The notes under the pieces were generated by a model. The model searched no databases. It worked only from the letters and a program-made list of their open reading frames with translations, and had not been told where the DNA came from. The translations under genes and the position numbers were made by a program. A stretch of 60,000 nucleotides of DNA. Origin: Symsagittifera roscoffensis (taxonomy: Eukaryota; Xenacoelomorpha; Acoela; Convolutidae). How positions within the stretch are numbered: the first letter of the stretch is position 1; each line of letters begins with the position of its first letter. The stretch is from positions 34,597,679 through 34,657,678 of the forward strand of contig NC_087065.1 in assembly GCF_963678635.1 (NCBI RefSeq), given 5' to 3'. Of the stretch, positions 23,060 to 33,920 are shown in pieces.

Positions 23060-24130
23060 CAAATTGATTATCTTTCTATTGACGATTGTCGCTATGTAGG
23101 CGTAGTTGTGTAGATCTGTTGTCTGACTCGATAGGTTTGTTCCGTTTCCAGTGGAAGGCCATAAAACGGGTGCTGTAGGTTAAGTTTTTCTTCAAACTGC
23201 GTTACAGTGGGGAACACCCGAGGTGGTTCGTATGTATAAGGCCCGGCATTGCGGAGCAGTTTGACCTAAAGTATTTATCGGGCATTGGGTGTATCTGTGC
23301 AGTTTGGAGCAGTCAAGTACCCACAGTCACAGGATGTAGCGGAGTTGTTTAATTGTACATTCTTGTTGACATTACGGAAAATATAGCATGAGTTCGATGG
23401 TCGGGCGGAAAAGTTGGGTTGGGCTGTACATTGTTATGCGGGACGTGTGATGAAAGCGTTTGTAGGATATGAATCTGGAGAAGCAGATTTTGATTCCCAG
23501 GGCAGACGAGAACGTTGACTGTCACAAGTGAAAGAGTCAAGCGTTGCTGTTTGAGACTTCTGGAGCAAAAGCTTTAATTTGGTGCATTGGGGCTTGTAGG
23601 TAGATTATCGCGGGATTTTTCTGAGGGAGACCATAAGTGGGTCAGGGCACCTTGGCGTGGGGTTAAGACAACACCCACGTATCAGACTGGTTAGGCCGTA
23701 CTTAAGGGGGTATCGGTTGCGATTTATCAAGTAGTCAGGGAGTCAGGACGTGGACATTCGAAGATTGCTCTCTTCGATAAACTGAAGGCTTCTTGTGCTT
23801 TAGGTAACTAAGGCAGTAGTAACAAGTAGTCTCCTTCAAACGTGACAATTGTTGCTAATAGGGAGAGTCCTCCGAGATTGAGGCAGTTTGGTTGGACAGC
23901 TCTCCGAGTTTGGGTCAAGAGTTGGTGTCGTGGGAGGCTTTGAGTGAAAAGATGTTGTCCCTAGGATGAATGCGACAATTTTTGGATAATAAGTCTTTTG
24001 AGTTAAAGATTTAAATGAGGAAGTGGGTGCTGTCCAGGGAGGCAATCGGAATCGTCGTCAAGTGATTCGATACGGAGTGCCAGTTTCCGAACCCTGGATC
24101 GAGATCAACTCTAGAGGAGGTTTCAGTGAA
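23060..24130 (+). pseudogene. Possible integrase/3' pol remnant
   Basis: Lies between the inserted repeat and the 3' LTR-like sequence, where integrase should be. Only weak resemblance (a broken stretch around 23390-23560) and no intact motif can be seen; assignment is positional. Confidence 0.25.
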
Positions 24131-25117
24131 TGAAATGTGCTGCTGATGTAATTGATGTTCTTCCGATGTTTTTTAAATCTCTCATTAGGTGACTTTTACT
24201 TGGTGTTCAAATTTAAATTGTGCTGTTACATTTTATGATTGCAAAAACTACGAATGCTTAATTCAAAATGATTAGATTAACATGGTTCTACACTGTTTTG
24301 AGACAGCTCGGAAAGTGATAGTTTTGTTTGTCTATAGAATCGACATAGATCTGAATTTTGACCTACATAATTTGAAAACACCATTCAGCTGATGACGCGG
24401 ATCGGGCTAAGACATTTGACTTTTTATGAATTCCTTGGATTCGAATTTTACGCGTGCTTCAGTATATCAGAAACAATTGTCGAGAAAAAAACAGGTCTGA
24501 AATTAGGTAACAAATGAGAGGCTGACAACCCAACTACAATGTTAACTTTATTTTACTTGCGCAGTTTTAAAAATTATTCAACCCTGATACCTCTCATTTT
24601 TGCACGTTTGTTTTATTTTTGGACTCTTTTAAGTTTTCCCAACCTTTTAACGCCATGTGTTACAATGTAAGGTTTCAAATAAAAGTTTGTAAGTTAGGTC
24701 AACTTGCCAAGATTAGTTGCCTGCTGAGAACGTAGATGGGTTTTCAAAATTGAAACTGAAAGCTGAGGAAAATGGAAAGAAGCCTATGAAATCAGTGTGA
24801 TCGGAGCATTCTGTCTTACTTGTACAGCACCAAGTTATCTTTTTTAATAATTTCGATTGTTTCCAATTGCTCCAAAATTGGTGCCGCAAAAACCAACATA
24901 AGTTTATCATAAGCAACAATGTTCAGTTTGACCAGCATGGGTACCGTTAATGTTTTCAGGGAAGTTATAGAAAGTTTTATACGCATGGAAACTTTTTGGA
25001 ATTTTTACGCATGTGGCCATCCGCACCCGGAAGTGTTATTTTTTATCAAACTTAATGCAAAAAGAATCGATATATTTCGCGTATTCCGTCCCAAATCAAT
25101 GGAAAACGAAAAGAAAT

Positions 25118-25320
25118 CAAGGAATCTTACGCCTCTTCATGCAATTTTTTACGCTCCGATATAGACTGTCTATGGCAGCTCCGCGCTACGAATGAAAAGA
25201 TACCCCTCGAAGGTTTCCTGGTGATACTCAATAGTGATATGCAGCATAAAAGTTACGTTTCATTTGTAAAAGAACTCGTAAGTTAGTTTGATTATTGTAC
25301 TTTTTAACCTTTGCGATAAA
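25118..25320 (+). repeat. Inverted repeat, left arm
   Basis: Pairs with the reverse complement of 31560-31765: shared TACGCCTCTT-ATGCAATTTT, TTACGCTCCGAT-TAGACTGT, TATGGCAG and TGTACTTTTTAACC. The two arms flank the young LTR element, so the element appears to have landed in the loop of an older foldback sequence. Confidence 0.75.
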
Positions 25321-25406
25321 CAGGTGTGTTGCTACGGGTACAAGACTTTTCAGTTCGATAAAACATCGAGCGACGCTGGCGTAGAGGTAGCAGAGTTGCT
25401 TGAGAC

Positions 25407-25615
25407 TGTTGAAGTTGTATGTTTGGAATATCAAAAGATTGTAATAAAGTTGTATTTTTAGTTCAACTGTTAGGCATCAAATCGAAATCTTACTGCACTG
25501 TTTTATTTCAGATCAGAACAGACGTTAGAGATCACAAGGTCAAAGGAGCAGGTCTCTAGACAGAAAGAAAACAATTGATGGCATTTACATAAACTTAAAA
25601 CTGGTCCCTATCTCA
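25407..25615 (-). repeat. 3' LTR of the young gypsy element
   Basis: 209 bp, TG...CA ends, near-identical to 31270-31478. Differences include GTAATAAAG versus GTAAATAAG and GTTAGAG versus GTTCGAG. Confidence 0.95.
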
Positions 25616-25801
25616 TTCGGGCAACCACAAATAAATTTTAACTTGTATAAAATTTATCAACTTGTATTTTTATCCTTGCAAATTCATGTTACAGATCATT
25701 GTCAGTTTTACTTGAGTTTTTCGGCAAACAGTTTAACTTGAGTTTTCAGGCAAACTTGCCAAACCTCTCATTTAGGTTTTTTCTTTTCGATCTGCGTTAT
25801 G

Positions 25802-28800
25802 TTACTTGTTTTGTATGCGATGGATCATGACACCCCCCATCTTATCAACACCACGTCGCTGCCGCGTTGATTTTCTTGTCCCCTCTGCGTTTTTCTTCCG
25901 ACTTCCTTCGACGGTCTTTGGCGTTCGCGTGACCACTGTATCCGACGGTTCATTTACGTCCTTACTCGCCGCAGTCTTTTCCGCCTCGTCCTCCTCGACT
26001 GTCCAATCGCTCATGTCATTCTCCTCACTCTCGTCCTCGCTATATTCTACAATCCTCGGTTTTGCTGCCTTTTTCGCCTGTCCCATTGCGAATTCTTCCT
26101 TTTCCGCTCTTCGTTTGAATTTCGTGGGTACACTTGGACCCGGGATGCTTTTTGCGGGCTCACTTGGACCCGGGGTGCTCTTTCCGGTTTCACTTGGACC
26201 CGGTGTGTTTTTGCGGTACTTGCTGGGACCCGGGGTGCACGCGTCGTACAAATCCTTGATTTGGCTTTCCTCAGCCGCTGTTCTAAAAGAAACACCACTT
26301 CGTCTTAATAACGCCCCTTTTTCCATTTTCACAGTATGATCAGTTAATTTATCGATTTTCAATGGTAAACGTTTATACCTCCTTGGATCCTTGGGGTCTG
26401 TTTTCCCCGTTTTTTGGTAGACTGTTGTTGAGCTAGCCTTGGGCCGTTTTAGCCCTCCTGGTTGCTTTGAAACTTTATCTGCCATCTCAGTGGCCTTGGG
26501 ATCCCTGTCAGTTATCTCATCATCATCCAAAATCCTTGGGATTTTTCGTTGCTCAGGTGCGTATACTAGGTCGCTTCTCTTTTCCCAATCCAGGGTCAGC
26601 TCCACCTCAGGGAGATTACTTGCCTTGTCTAAACAAGATAGCTTCTGATTAACAACATTATTCCAATTTAGATTTTTCAATGATGGTGTTTTTGTTAAAT
26701 TTCGAAACGCCGTATTTGCTTCTCTTCCATGATATGCTTCAAAGGGTGTTAATTTAGTCTTAGAATGTGGCACAAAACTTAAAGCGCTGAGTGCTCGAGA
26801 TATCATTTTCCCAAATTTGTAATTTTTATTTTCCTGGAGATAAGTGAGCACGTAATTTTTTATCGATCCAATTGTTCTTTCGACCATTCCCGTTGCGCGA
26901 TGATCCTTAACTGGAGATTTGATTAGTTCAATGCCTTCATAGTTACAGAAACTTTGAATGTCATTCGAGAAAAACCCCGTTGCCTGATCCATATGCAACT
27001 TCCTTGGGTGTCCATGAGTATTTATGTACTTCCTTAGGAACTTTAAGACATTTTTAGATTTGTTACTTGAGCATATATATGCTGACGGCCAGTGCGAAAA
27101 AGTATCTACTGCTACGAGTACATATTTCTTTCTACCCCTTACATAATTGACTGGGCCCCAGAAATCTAATTGGACCAAATCGTTTGGTTCTTTAGGTACA
27201 TAAGTTACCCCAATATCACGTTTCGGGATATCCGGTTTGAGATTTTTACCTGTTTCTACGCAGCTTTTGCAGTACTTTGCCGTTGCGGCAATATTTCGGT
27301 GCATCAAAGGGATCCAAACATCCTTTGCGGCCGCGAACATCTTATCTCGTCCATGGTGCTGAAAGTGTAGGCGGTTGAGGACTGCTGAAGACATGTCCTT
27401 AGGTATAGCCAACCGGCCGTCCATCCACAAACAGTTTTCCCGTACTGCGAAGTCATTATAGTGTTGGGCGTAATATGGTCCTAGTTTAGTGATGATTTCT
27501 CGGGCTCTTGGGTTTCTGTCTCTGATCGCGTCACGTATGGTCTTCATGATGGGGTCCTTCTCCAGATTAGCCTCGACTAACTTTAGACTCAAAATTTCCG
27601 GATGTTCAAATTTTCTGACAACTTTACTGTCCGACGGTATTATGGAGTACACCCATTTATCGCTCTGTACTAATGGGTAGGATAACCCTGGGAACTGATG
27701 AGGGAATGAGATAATAGTGTTGGATTTCTTCGAATTTACTTGTTTTCTATCAATAATTTCGGGCGGTATTAACTCAATATCCGAGTCCGAACTGACAGAA
27801 CTGAGACTGGGGGGTTGATTTAAACGATTGAGTACAAGGTTAAGGTTAACGTCTCCAGAATTTGTTGATGTATTTACAATAGCAGAGGTAATTTGATCGT
27901 GTTTTTCAGGTGAATTTATTGAGTTTTTACTATTCATGTTATTCATATCTTGTATTTTTCGACTTGAAATTGCGTAGCGAGAACGATGTCTGAATTTTCT
28001 TCTTTGATATTTGCATATTTCTGCCGGTATGCAAATCTCTTGAATTTGATTGGTCAACCGTCGGTTGCATGCAAACACGCCCTCTAGTGAGCGTTTAATC
28101 TCACTGTGAGTATTTGCATATTCAATTGTTCTTGTATTCTCATTGGATGCTACAAGTGTCGTTATGTCAAGGCATGACTGATCGCCCTCTACCGCCGGTA
28201 ATGGCTGTAGATATTTCACATTTCGACCCCTAGGCTTCATTTGAGCCTTAGGATTTAGAGCTTCATTTATCATTTTTATTTTCGCTACTATAAAGCTTTC
28301 ATCGTAACGACTGGTCTCGGGTGCCGCTGCAGATAGAAACCGGGACAAATAATCTGCCATTCCCATTTTAGACCCCTGTCTGTGTTCAACTTTAAAATTG
28401 TACGGCACTAACCGATCGTACCAACGCGTTAGTCGGCTGAAAAACGTTTTATTTCCTTTCGGAGATGAATTTAATAACGTTAGCAGGGCCTTATAGTCCG
28501 AAATAACTGTGAAATAACGGCCATATATGTAATTTCGAAAATGTTCCGTAGCCCACACTACCGCAAGTAATTCTAATTCGTTCGTGGAGTATTTTTTCTC
28601 AGCCGGGTTAAGATAACGCGATGCAAACGAAATGGGATGCCACCCTGATGCCCCATACTGTTCTAACACGGCCCCCAAACCATCGTGACTAGCGTCACAA
28701 ATAATTCTAGTCTCCCGGTGAATGTCGAAATGTCGTAACTTGACAATATTTTTCACTAGCGATTTTAAATGTTGGAATGCATTTTCGCAAACGTTAGTCC

Positions 28801-31297
28801 AAGCAAAATCGTTGTTTTGACTTAGTAAGGGCCTTAGCGGTGCACTTAATTCTGCGAGTTTGGGTAAAAACTTGGGTAAACTGTGTAGTGAACCCATCAG
28901 TGATTTCAACTGCTTTCGCGATTTAGGGGTTTTCAGGTCTTCAATTGCTTGTGTTTTTCTTACTAAGGGTGTAATACCACTTTCCCCAATTCGAAATCCG
29001 AGCCATTCGCACTCTGTTTTCGCAAATTCGCATTTTTGTAACTTTAAAGCAACATTAGAAATATCCAGCTTTTTCAATATCTTCTCGATCAACGCGATGT
29101 GTTCGATCTTAGTTCCTTTCAAAGAAATTAAGATGTCATCAATGAACGCGTTAGCTTGAGGGAACTCTTTAAGCAAATTGTCAATTACTTTTTGGAATTC
29201 CGCCGGCATTGACGTCAACCCATAAAATCCGTTTTTAAAACGATAAGTTCCTGTGGATTTCCCACCAACAAGTGAGAAATTGCATTGTTCGCTCGTTTTT
29301 TGTTCTAAAGCGACTTGTCCGTACGCATATGTGAAATCCAACGTTGTAAAATATACATTCCCCGCTTTTTTCTCCGCAATAATCTGGCTTACTCCGTCTA
29401 TTAATTCGTCAATATTTGGCATTTGGTACTTATTTTTATGTACCTGCTTGTTTAACTCTCTTGATTCCAGTGCTATTTTTATACTTCCATCGTTTTTTAC
29501 TGTAATTACGATGGGAGAGACGAAATACTTATCTGAGCATTCTTGTAATTTTACGATATGCCCTTCATTTATTAGCCGATGAATTTCTTTATCCACCTTA
29601 TCTTGTAGACTAATCGGCACCCTGCGTCCTTTTTGTTGTATGGGCCTCAAATTGTCAAAAAATTCAGCTCTTACTTTTGCATTCCGGATTTGCCCTATCC
29701 TAGTAAACAAATTTGGGTACAACTTACAGAAGTATGTTTGCAATTCGTCATATTTCTCCTCCTCTTGGCTGATTCCTTCCCCTGTGATTCCCATCACTTT
29801 CTTCCGTTGGACTAACTCGAGGCCCAGGGTGCCCATAAGATCCCGCCCCAGGATGGACTGATGATTCCCGGATATAACCGACACTTGTGCTGGTGCTGCC
29901 CAGCCGTTTAATGACATCATCACTGTTACCTTCCCCAGTATGTTTATTCGTTTGTTGTTATAATCCAGGAATTCGTCTTTTGAAGGTTTTAGTTGAATAT
30001 TCGCCTTACCTAACGTTGCTTTTAGGTCGTTAATGCTAAAAATGGTCACTGGGGATCCACTATCGATCCACAACCACATTTTCTTCCCTGCTACTTCAAC
30101 CTGCACGCGGGCCCCAGGGAGCTTTAGTTCGGATTCATTCCTCTTCCTGTGGATTGACATTACCATGTAATCGTCCGATCCCGACGTCATGGATTCGTTT
30201 TCCCCGCACCCCTGCTGATTGACCCACGACACTGGATCTTCGTTCAAGTCAGTTACGTTTTGTGTACTTTGGTGATGCTCATTTTCCTCCCTAACCAGTC
30301 CGACTCGTCCTCGTCCCCTCCAATGGTTAGTACCTCTTCTAACTCCTCGACATGTTCGTTCAAAGTGACCCAATTTTCGGCATGAGTTACATGTTGCTCC
30401 TCTTGCAGGACAGCTCGCAATATGATCCAGGGTAAAATTTGGTGCGTCGCAATTGTAACACCTACGATTATTTCCGCTTCCTCCACTACTACTTGGTCCT
30501 TGGGTGTATCCTCCACGTCCCCCACGTCCGCGACTTCGAAAAAATCCTTGTCCCCTCCTTATGTTACTCACCGGTTCTTGTTTTATTGAAATAGCCGGAG
30601 CTGTTGAAGCTGGTCTCCCCGTATATGATTTGTATGCGCGCTCCCCGCGTTCGTATGACAATGCGATCCTGTAGACTTCTTCAGGTAATTTAGTTGATCG
30701 TGATAATTCTCGTTGGCAATCCGACTCCCGCATATTCATAATGAAAATGTCACGAACATTTTCGGCCGCATTTGCAAAATCACATCTACTTGCTAGGGCG
30801 CTTAGTTCCGCATGGAATTTTTCAAACGTTTCATTCTCACGCTGTTTTCTTCCGTAGAAAAGACCCCGTTCATGTGTTACATTCCTCTCTCTTTGGAACA
30901 CGTTTTGCATCTCATCTAGAACCCGTGGGTACCGTTCAGTTTTGATGTTAACCGTCGGTTTCCGTGCTTTGAATATCCGTTGCGCCTCGTCTCCGATACA
31001 TAGATATAGATTAGACTTTAACTTCTTTTCTGAATCGAGACGGTTTTTCCCAGTTACTTCTTCAGGCAACGCCCCGATAGCCGCCACATTTAGAGTACTC
31101 GCAAAATAGAAATCATCGGGATCAATATCGTACTTTGCTATCATCCCCCAGTGAAACTTAATTATCCACTTTTCCCAATAGACTGGAGGTTCCGGTGTGC
31201 GTACTTCCCAAAATGCTACAATGTTTAATGGATTTTTCCCCCCTCCTTTTTTCTCTGCTGGCTGCGCCATGTTGAAGTTGTATGTTTGGAATATCAA
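25802..31297 (-). CDS. Gag-Pol polyprotein of the young gypsy element (intact)
   Basis: Uninterrupted frame of 1831 codons; the likely start is the Met at residue 10 (MAQPAE), whose ATG straddles the LTR end. Earlier residues come from the LTR. Domains: capsid-like gag (about 30-225, with ERNVTHERGLFYGRKQ and LA-RCDF); Arg/Gly-rich stretch; two zinc knuckles (CYNC..C 280-296, CNSC..H..C 303-316); aspartic protease WIDSGSP (D412); RT with D654 and FIDD (D720, D721); RNase H (D868, E907, D934); integrase with H-H-C-C zinc site (H1311/H1315, C1343/C1346) and D1378, D1437, E1473, an exact D,D(35)E. The C-terminal tail has four PGPS-centred repeats (1688-1722), then acidic and basic stretches. Gag and Pol are in one frame, with no shift or stop between them. 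Function: capsid assembly, reverse transcription and integration. Confidence 0.96.
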   Translation of the reverse strand: MIFQTYNFNMAQPAEKKGGGKNPLNIVAFWEVRTPEPPVYWEKWIIKFHWGMIAKYDIDPDDFYFASTLNVAAIGALPEEVTGKNRLDSEKKLKSNLYLCIGDEAQRIFKARKPTVNIKTERYPRVLDEMQNVFQRERNVTHERGLFYGRKQRENETFEKFHAELSALASRCDFANAAENVRDIFIMNMRESDCQRELSRSTKLPEEVYRIALSYERGERAYKSYTGRPASTAPAISIKQEPVSNIRRGQGFFRSRGRGGRGGYTQGPSSSGGSGNNRRCYNCDAPNFTLDHIASCPARGATCNSCRKLGHFERTCRGVRRGTNHWRGRGRVGLVREENEHHQSTQNVTDLNEDPVSWVNQQGCGENESMTSGSDDYMVMSIHRKRNESELKLPGARVQVEVAGKKMWLWIDSGSPVTIFSINDLKATLGKANIQLKPSKDEFLDYNNKRINILGKVTVMMSLNGWAAPAQVSVISGNHQSILGRDLMGTLGLELVQRKKVMGITGEGISQEEEKYDELQTYFCKLYPNLFTRIGQIRNAKVRAEFFDNLRPIQQKGRRVPISLQDKVDKEIHRLINEGHIVKLQECSDKYFVSPIVITVKNDGSIKIALESRELNKQVHKNKYQMPNIDELIDGVSQIIAEKKAGNVYFTTLDFTYAYGQVALEQKTSEQCNFSLVGGKSTGTYRFKNGFYGLTSMPAEFQKVIDNLLKEFPQANAFIDDILISLKGTKIEHIALIEKILKKLDISNVALKLQKCEFAKTECEWLGFRIGESGITPLVRKTQAIEDLKTPKSRKQLKSLMGSLHSLPKFLPKLAELSAPLRPLLSQNNDFAWTNVCENAFQHLKSLVKNIVKLRHFDIHRETRIICDASHDGLGAVLEQYGASGWHPISFASRYLNPAEKKYSTNELELLAVVWATEHFRNYIYGRYFTVISDYKALLTLLNSSPKGNKTFFSRLTRWYDRLVPYNFKVEHRQGSKMGMADYLSRFLSAAAPETSRYDESFIVAKIKMINEALNPKAQMKPRGRNVKYLQPLPAVEGDQSCLDITTLVASNENTRTIEYANTHSEIKRSLEGVFACNRRLTNQIQEICIPAEICKYQRRKFRHRSRYAISSRKIQDMNNMNSKNSINSPEKHDQITSAIVNTSTNSGDVNLNLVLNRLNQPPSLSSVSSDSDIELIPPEIIDRKQVNSKKSNTIISFPHQFPGLSYPLVQSDKWVYSIIPSDSKVVRKFEHPEILSLKLVEANLEKDPIMKTIRDAIRDRNPRAREIITKLGPYYAQHYNDFAVRENCLWMDGRLAIPKDMSSAVLNRLHFQHHGRDKMFAAAKDVWIPLMHRNIAATAKYCKSCVETGKNLKPDIPKRDIGVTYVPKEPNDLVQLDFWGPVNYVRGRKKYVLVAVDTFSHWPSAYICSSNKSKNVLKFLRKYINTHGHPRKLHMDQATGFFSNDIQSFCNYEGIELIKSPVKDHRATGMVERTIGSIKNYVLTYLQENKNYKFGKMISRALSALSFVPHSKTKLTPFEAYHGREANTAFRNLTKTPSLKNLNWNNVVNQKLSCLDKASNLPEVELTLDWEKRSDLVYAPEQRKIPRILDDDEITDRDPKATEMADKVSKQPGGLKRPKASSTTVYQKTGKTDPKDPRRYKRLPLKIDKLTDHTVKMEKGALLRRSGVSFRTAAEESQIKDLYDACTPGPSKYRKNTPGPSETGKSTPGPSEPAKSIPGPSVPTKFKRRAEKEEFAMGQAKKAAKPRIVEYSEDESEENDMSDWTVEEDEAEKTAASKDVNEPSDTVVTRTPKTVEGSRKKNAEGTRKSTRQRRGVDKMGGVMIHRIQNK
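31255..31269 (-). promoter_or_regulatory. Putative primer-binding site overlapping gag start
   Basis: Immediately after the 5' LTR the coding strand reads TGGCGCAGCCAGCAG. It begins with TGG, the complement of a tRNA CCA end, as a PBS should. The same bases encode gag residues after Met. The primer tRNA was not identified. Confidence 0.5.
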
Positions 31298-31478
31298 AAG
31301 ATTGTAAATAAGTTGTATTTTTAGTTCAACTGTTAGGCATCAAATCGAAATCTTACTGCACTGTTTTATTTCAGATCAGAACAGACGTTCGAGATCACAA
31401 GGTCGAAGGAGCAGGTCTCTAGACAGAAAGAAAACAATTGATGGCATTTACATAAACTTAAAACTGGTCCCTATCTCA
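31270..31478 (-). repeat. 5' LTR of the young gypsy element
   Basis: 209 bp; on the coding (minus) strand its terminal A at 31270 is also the A of a gag ATG, so the coding frame runs out of the LTR without an untranslated leader. Confidence 0.95.
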
Positions 31479-31559
31479 AGACTATTGGGGAGACGGTTTG
31501 TAGTTCGAAGCCGGCCTGGACCAGTTTTTTTGGCAATTTAGAATTTTTCTGGTTTTTGG

Positions 31560-31765
31560 CAGGGGTTAAAAAGTACAATGACCACACTTATTAATAAAAA
31601 AACTCAGTTTTTTTAAATCAATTAAATGTAATTTTTATGCTGCATAACACGAGTGAGTGTCACCAGTAAAACTTTCAGTAGTTTTTTTCATTCGCAGCGT
31701 GAAACTGCCATAAACAGTCTAGATCGGAGCGTAAAAAATTGCATAAAGAGGCGTAAAAAATCCTT
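31560..31765 (-). repeat. Inverted repeat, right arm
   Basis: Partner of the arm at 25118-25320 (see that entry). Without the intervening LTR element the two arms would be separated by under 200 bp. Confidence 0.75.
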
Positions 31766-31799
31766 TATTTCCGTCTGTTCATTTTCGGACTCTTTTTGA

Positions 31800-33551
31800 A
31801 GATTCAACTTTCCTAGCTTTCTGTATGCTATTTCTAAAGCCTCATTGGTGGCGGTAATTGAGTTACAAGATATTTTCGGAGTGTTGTTTTTTGAGCTTTT
31901 TGAATTTTCTTCTCCATGGATTAATATGCACGAAATTAGTACAAATTATGCTGGCGATTAGCAAGCTTTATCAATTCGAAACTAAATTTTTGTTGTCACC
32001 AATTCGTCGAACAAAATCATTGAAATATTTTCTCGAATATGATCGATCGGCAATCAACAGACATATTTTGAGCATGTCTGAGTTTTAAATACCCGTTTTA
32101 TTCGAGTTTTCGAAAAAAAATATTTTGGCTCAACGAATGCCCGCTCAAAAATTGTTGGCAGTTACCGCTTCGTAAGTTTTGTTTCGATGCGAATGTAGTT
32201 TTCAATTATCTCAATTGACAAGTGAGCTTTATTCAAGACAAATTGAGATATTGGTATGACAATTTTTTTAGATCCAGACTTTCTTGACATTTTCACAAAT
32301 TTCGACATAGCGGGTTCCGTATCAATTCTGTCTGCTAGTCTGTCATGCAATTGTGTGGTAGCACAAGTGATGCGAAGCTCTGATTCTCTTCTGTGTAATG
32401 AAGTTGAATTTTGGTATTTTTGATATACCCGAGAGTTTCAGGCTTTTTCAAAGACTTCAGTTCAAAATTTTGATCAAGTTTTTAAAAATGATTCTTTTTT
32501 TTTCGGTTTGCTCAATTCTTTTAACAAGTTCTATTTCTATTGTTTGTTAAAATCCAAAATCCAAATTCAAACTTAATATTTTTCTGAAAATCGTGTCATT
32601 GATTTTCCGTGATCCCTAAAAAAAATTGGGTGATCCCCAGAATCGGGTAATCATTCGAAATCATTTGATATCAAAAAAATGAAAGACCTTTAATAATTTT
32701 AATAGTTTTTTTTGTAAAAGGTTTGTAAATGATTACAGGACTCTCAAATGTCTGGGATACTGGCCGAATATGTCAACCCGTAGAAAAACGGTGTGCTGAA
32801 AAAGCTATATATCACCGAAAATTATTATTTCGATTCCATCGAAAGTTAACTGATTGGTCGGTGAATGTATCATTAAAATTGCATCTGACGTTTTCCCGCT
32901 GAACAAAAATCGAACTGCACTTCCCAGCTATTTTAACTGGGTCGATTTTGGACAGTTCGTTGGATTTGGTAAATTTCCAGCTGATATGTGATATTATATT
33001 GAATGGCCAAAACAAACGTACACGTAGTCACTGTTTTTATTATTTTCATGAGTAATAATCATCGGAAGATAAATCTGAACTATCATTTCAACTCTTGATG
33101 TGATTTAATTTCATAATATTTGATTAATCTGAAACAAGAGGTAAATAAGGTTACACGTCTGACTAAGGGACTCAAAGCGCCAAGGAGATGTGTTTAACCT
33201 AATTGGAATCTAGATAAGCAAAAAGTAGATTCCTTTAAAGAGATATGAATTCAAAGTATCTCACGTCATTCTCCTGTCTGGGCTCAAGTTTCAAAAAGTG
33301 GGCTATGAACACGAAAGTTAATTTAAAATGCGGATAGTTAACACAGCATTGGGGTTGCACTTTATTTCGATAAGAGTTGCACTCATTGTCAGTCCAAATT
33401 TATCGGACAATTCGAAACAAAAACTTGAGTTTTGCGTCATAACTTACTCGAGCTAATTTCCTTTAGTGAACTTGGTATCTAGTGTAATATTCAACTGACA
33501 GTTGTTCAAAATCATAGTTTAGGTTGTAGCTATTTAAAAACAGTAAATTGA
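31800..33551. other. Intergenic region upstream of the DM-domain gene
   Basis: AT-rich. Contains one dispersed repeat copy near 32160-32400 (GCACAAGTGATGCGAAGCTC). No promoter element can be assigned with confidence; no coding frame is convincing. Confidence 0.4.
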
Positions 33552-33763
33552 ATGTCCCATCGTGTAATTAGCAAGGCTGCAGGTGGTAGTTCGGAGGAGC
33601 CTCCCGGTGATTCCTCTTCTCCTCCGAAGCACTTGGACAGGGTGCAGAAACGTGAACAGCACTGTGGCAGATGTCGCAACCATGGCCGCTGCGAGAAACT
33701 GAAGAACCACAAGTTATGGTGTCCCTACAAACTGTGTGTCTGTGAGAAGTGTCTTCTTTTATT
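33552..33763 (+). CDS. DM-domain (Dmrt) transcription factor, exon 1
   Basis: Starts at ATG 33552 (MSHRVISK). After a Ser/Pro-rich lead the DM zinc module begins: HCGRCRNHG (C38, C41, H44), C47, H53, C57, then C62, C64, C67 in LCVCEKC. Intertwined CCHC and HCCC sites of this type bind the DNA minor groove in Doublesex/Mab-3-related factors. The exon ends at 33763 with a perfect donor GTGAGT (33764-33769), phase 2. No upstream in-frame coding is visible; the promoter was not identified. Dmrt proteins control sex determination and neural or gonadal fate in animals; which one this is cannot be told. Confidence 0.93.
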
Positions 33764-33920
33764 GTGAGTTCTTCCATTGAAAAATGAAAAAAAAAGTTTT
33801 TTTTTTTTACCAGAGAAGGTAATAACTGTTTTTATTAAAATGCGCGAATGTTTTTTCAGCTGATTAGCCTCAGCGATTTATCAGTTCCGGATTGAAAATG
33901 TTTCGAATCACATGTTTTAG

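Larger units (their letters stand above)
19480..24290 (+). mobile_element. Ancient gypsy-like LTR retroelement, shattered
   Basis: Recognised from ordered relics: LTR-like sequence at about 19530-19620 and 24185-24290 sharing ATTGTGCTGTTA, AAAAACTACGAAT and TTCAA..TGATTA; a gag fragment (19660-19925); a gag zinc knuckle (20326-20367); RT, RNase H and possible integrase remnants. Frameshifts and stops are everywhere. A 1.2-kb dispersed repeat (21850-23052) splits it between RNase H and the 3' part. Sequence type (HINVAQLDVL..GLNLLSKW after VVEDAAW) resembles a widespread invertebrate gypsy-like clade distinct from the other two LTR elements here. Confidence 0.65.
25407..31478 (-). mobile_element. 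Young Ty3/gypsy LTR retrotransposon (6.1 kb)
   Basis: Complete element: two 209-bp LTRs beginning TGTTGAAG and ending CTATCTCA on the plus strand, flanked by the 4-bp target duplication AGAC (25403-25406 and 31479-31482). The LTRs differ at only about four positions, so insertion is recent. The single gag-pol frame is open. All catalytic motifs are present, so this copy may be autonomous. No env or second ORF is seen. Confidence 0.95.

Noticed and set aside
24713-25164. Short frames between the gypsy relic and the foldback arm
   Set aside because: No motif, AT-rich, overlapping on both strands.
25806-26339. 177-codon plus-strand frame opposite the end of the gypsy polyprotein
   Set aside because: Mirror of the PGPS-repeat tail on the true coding strand.
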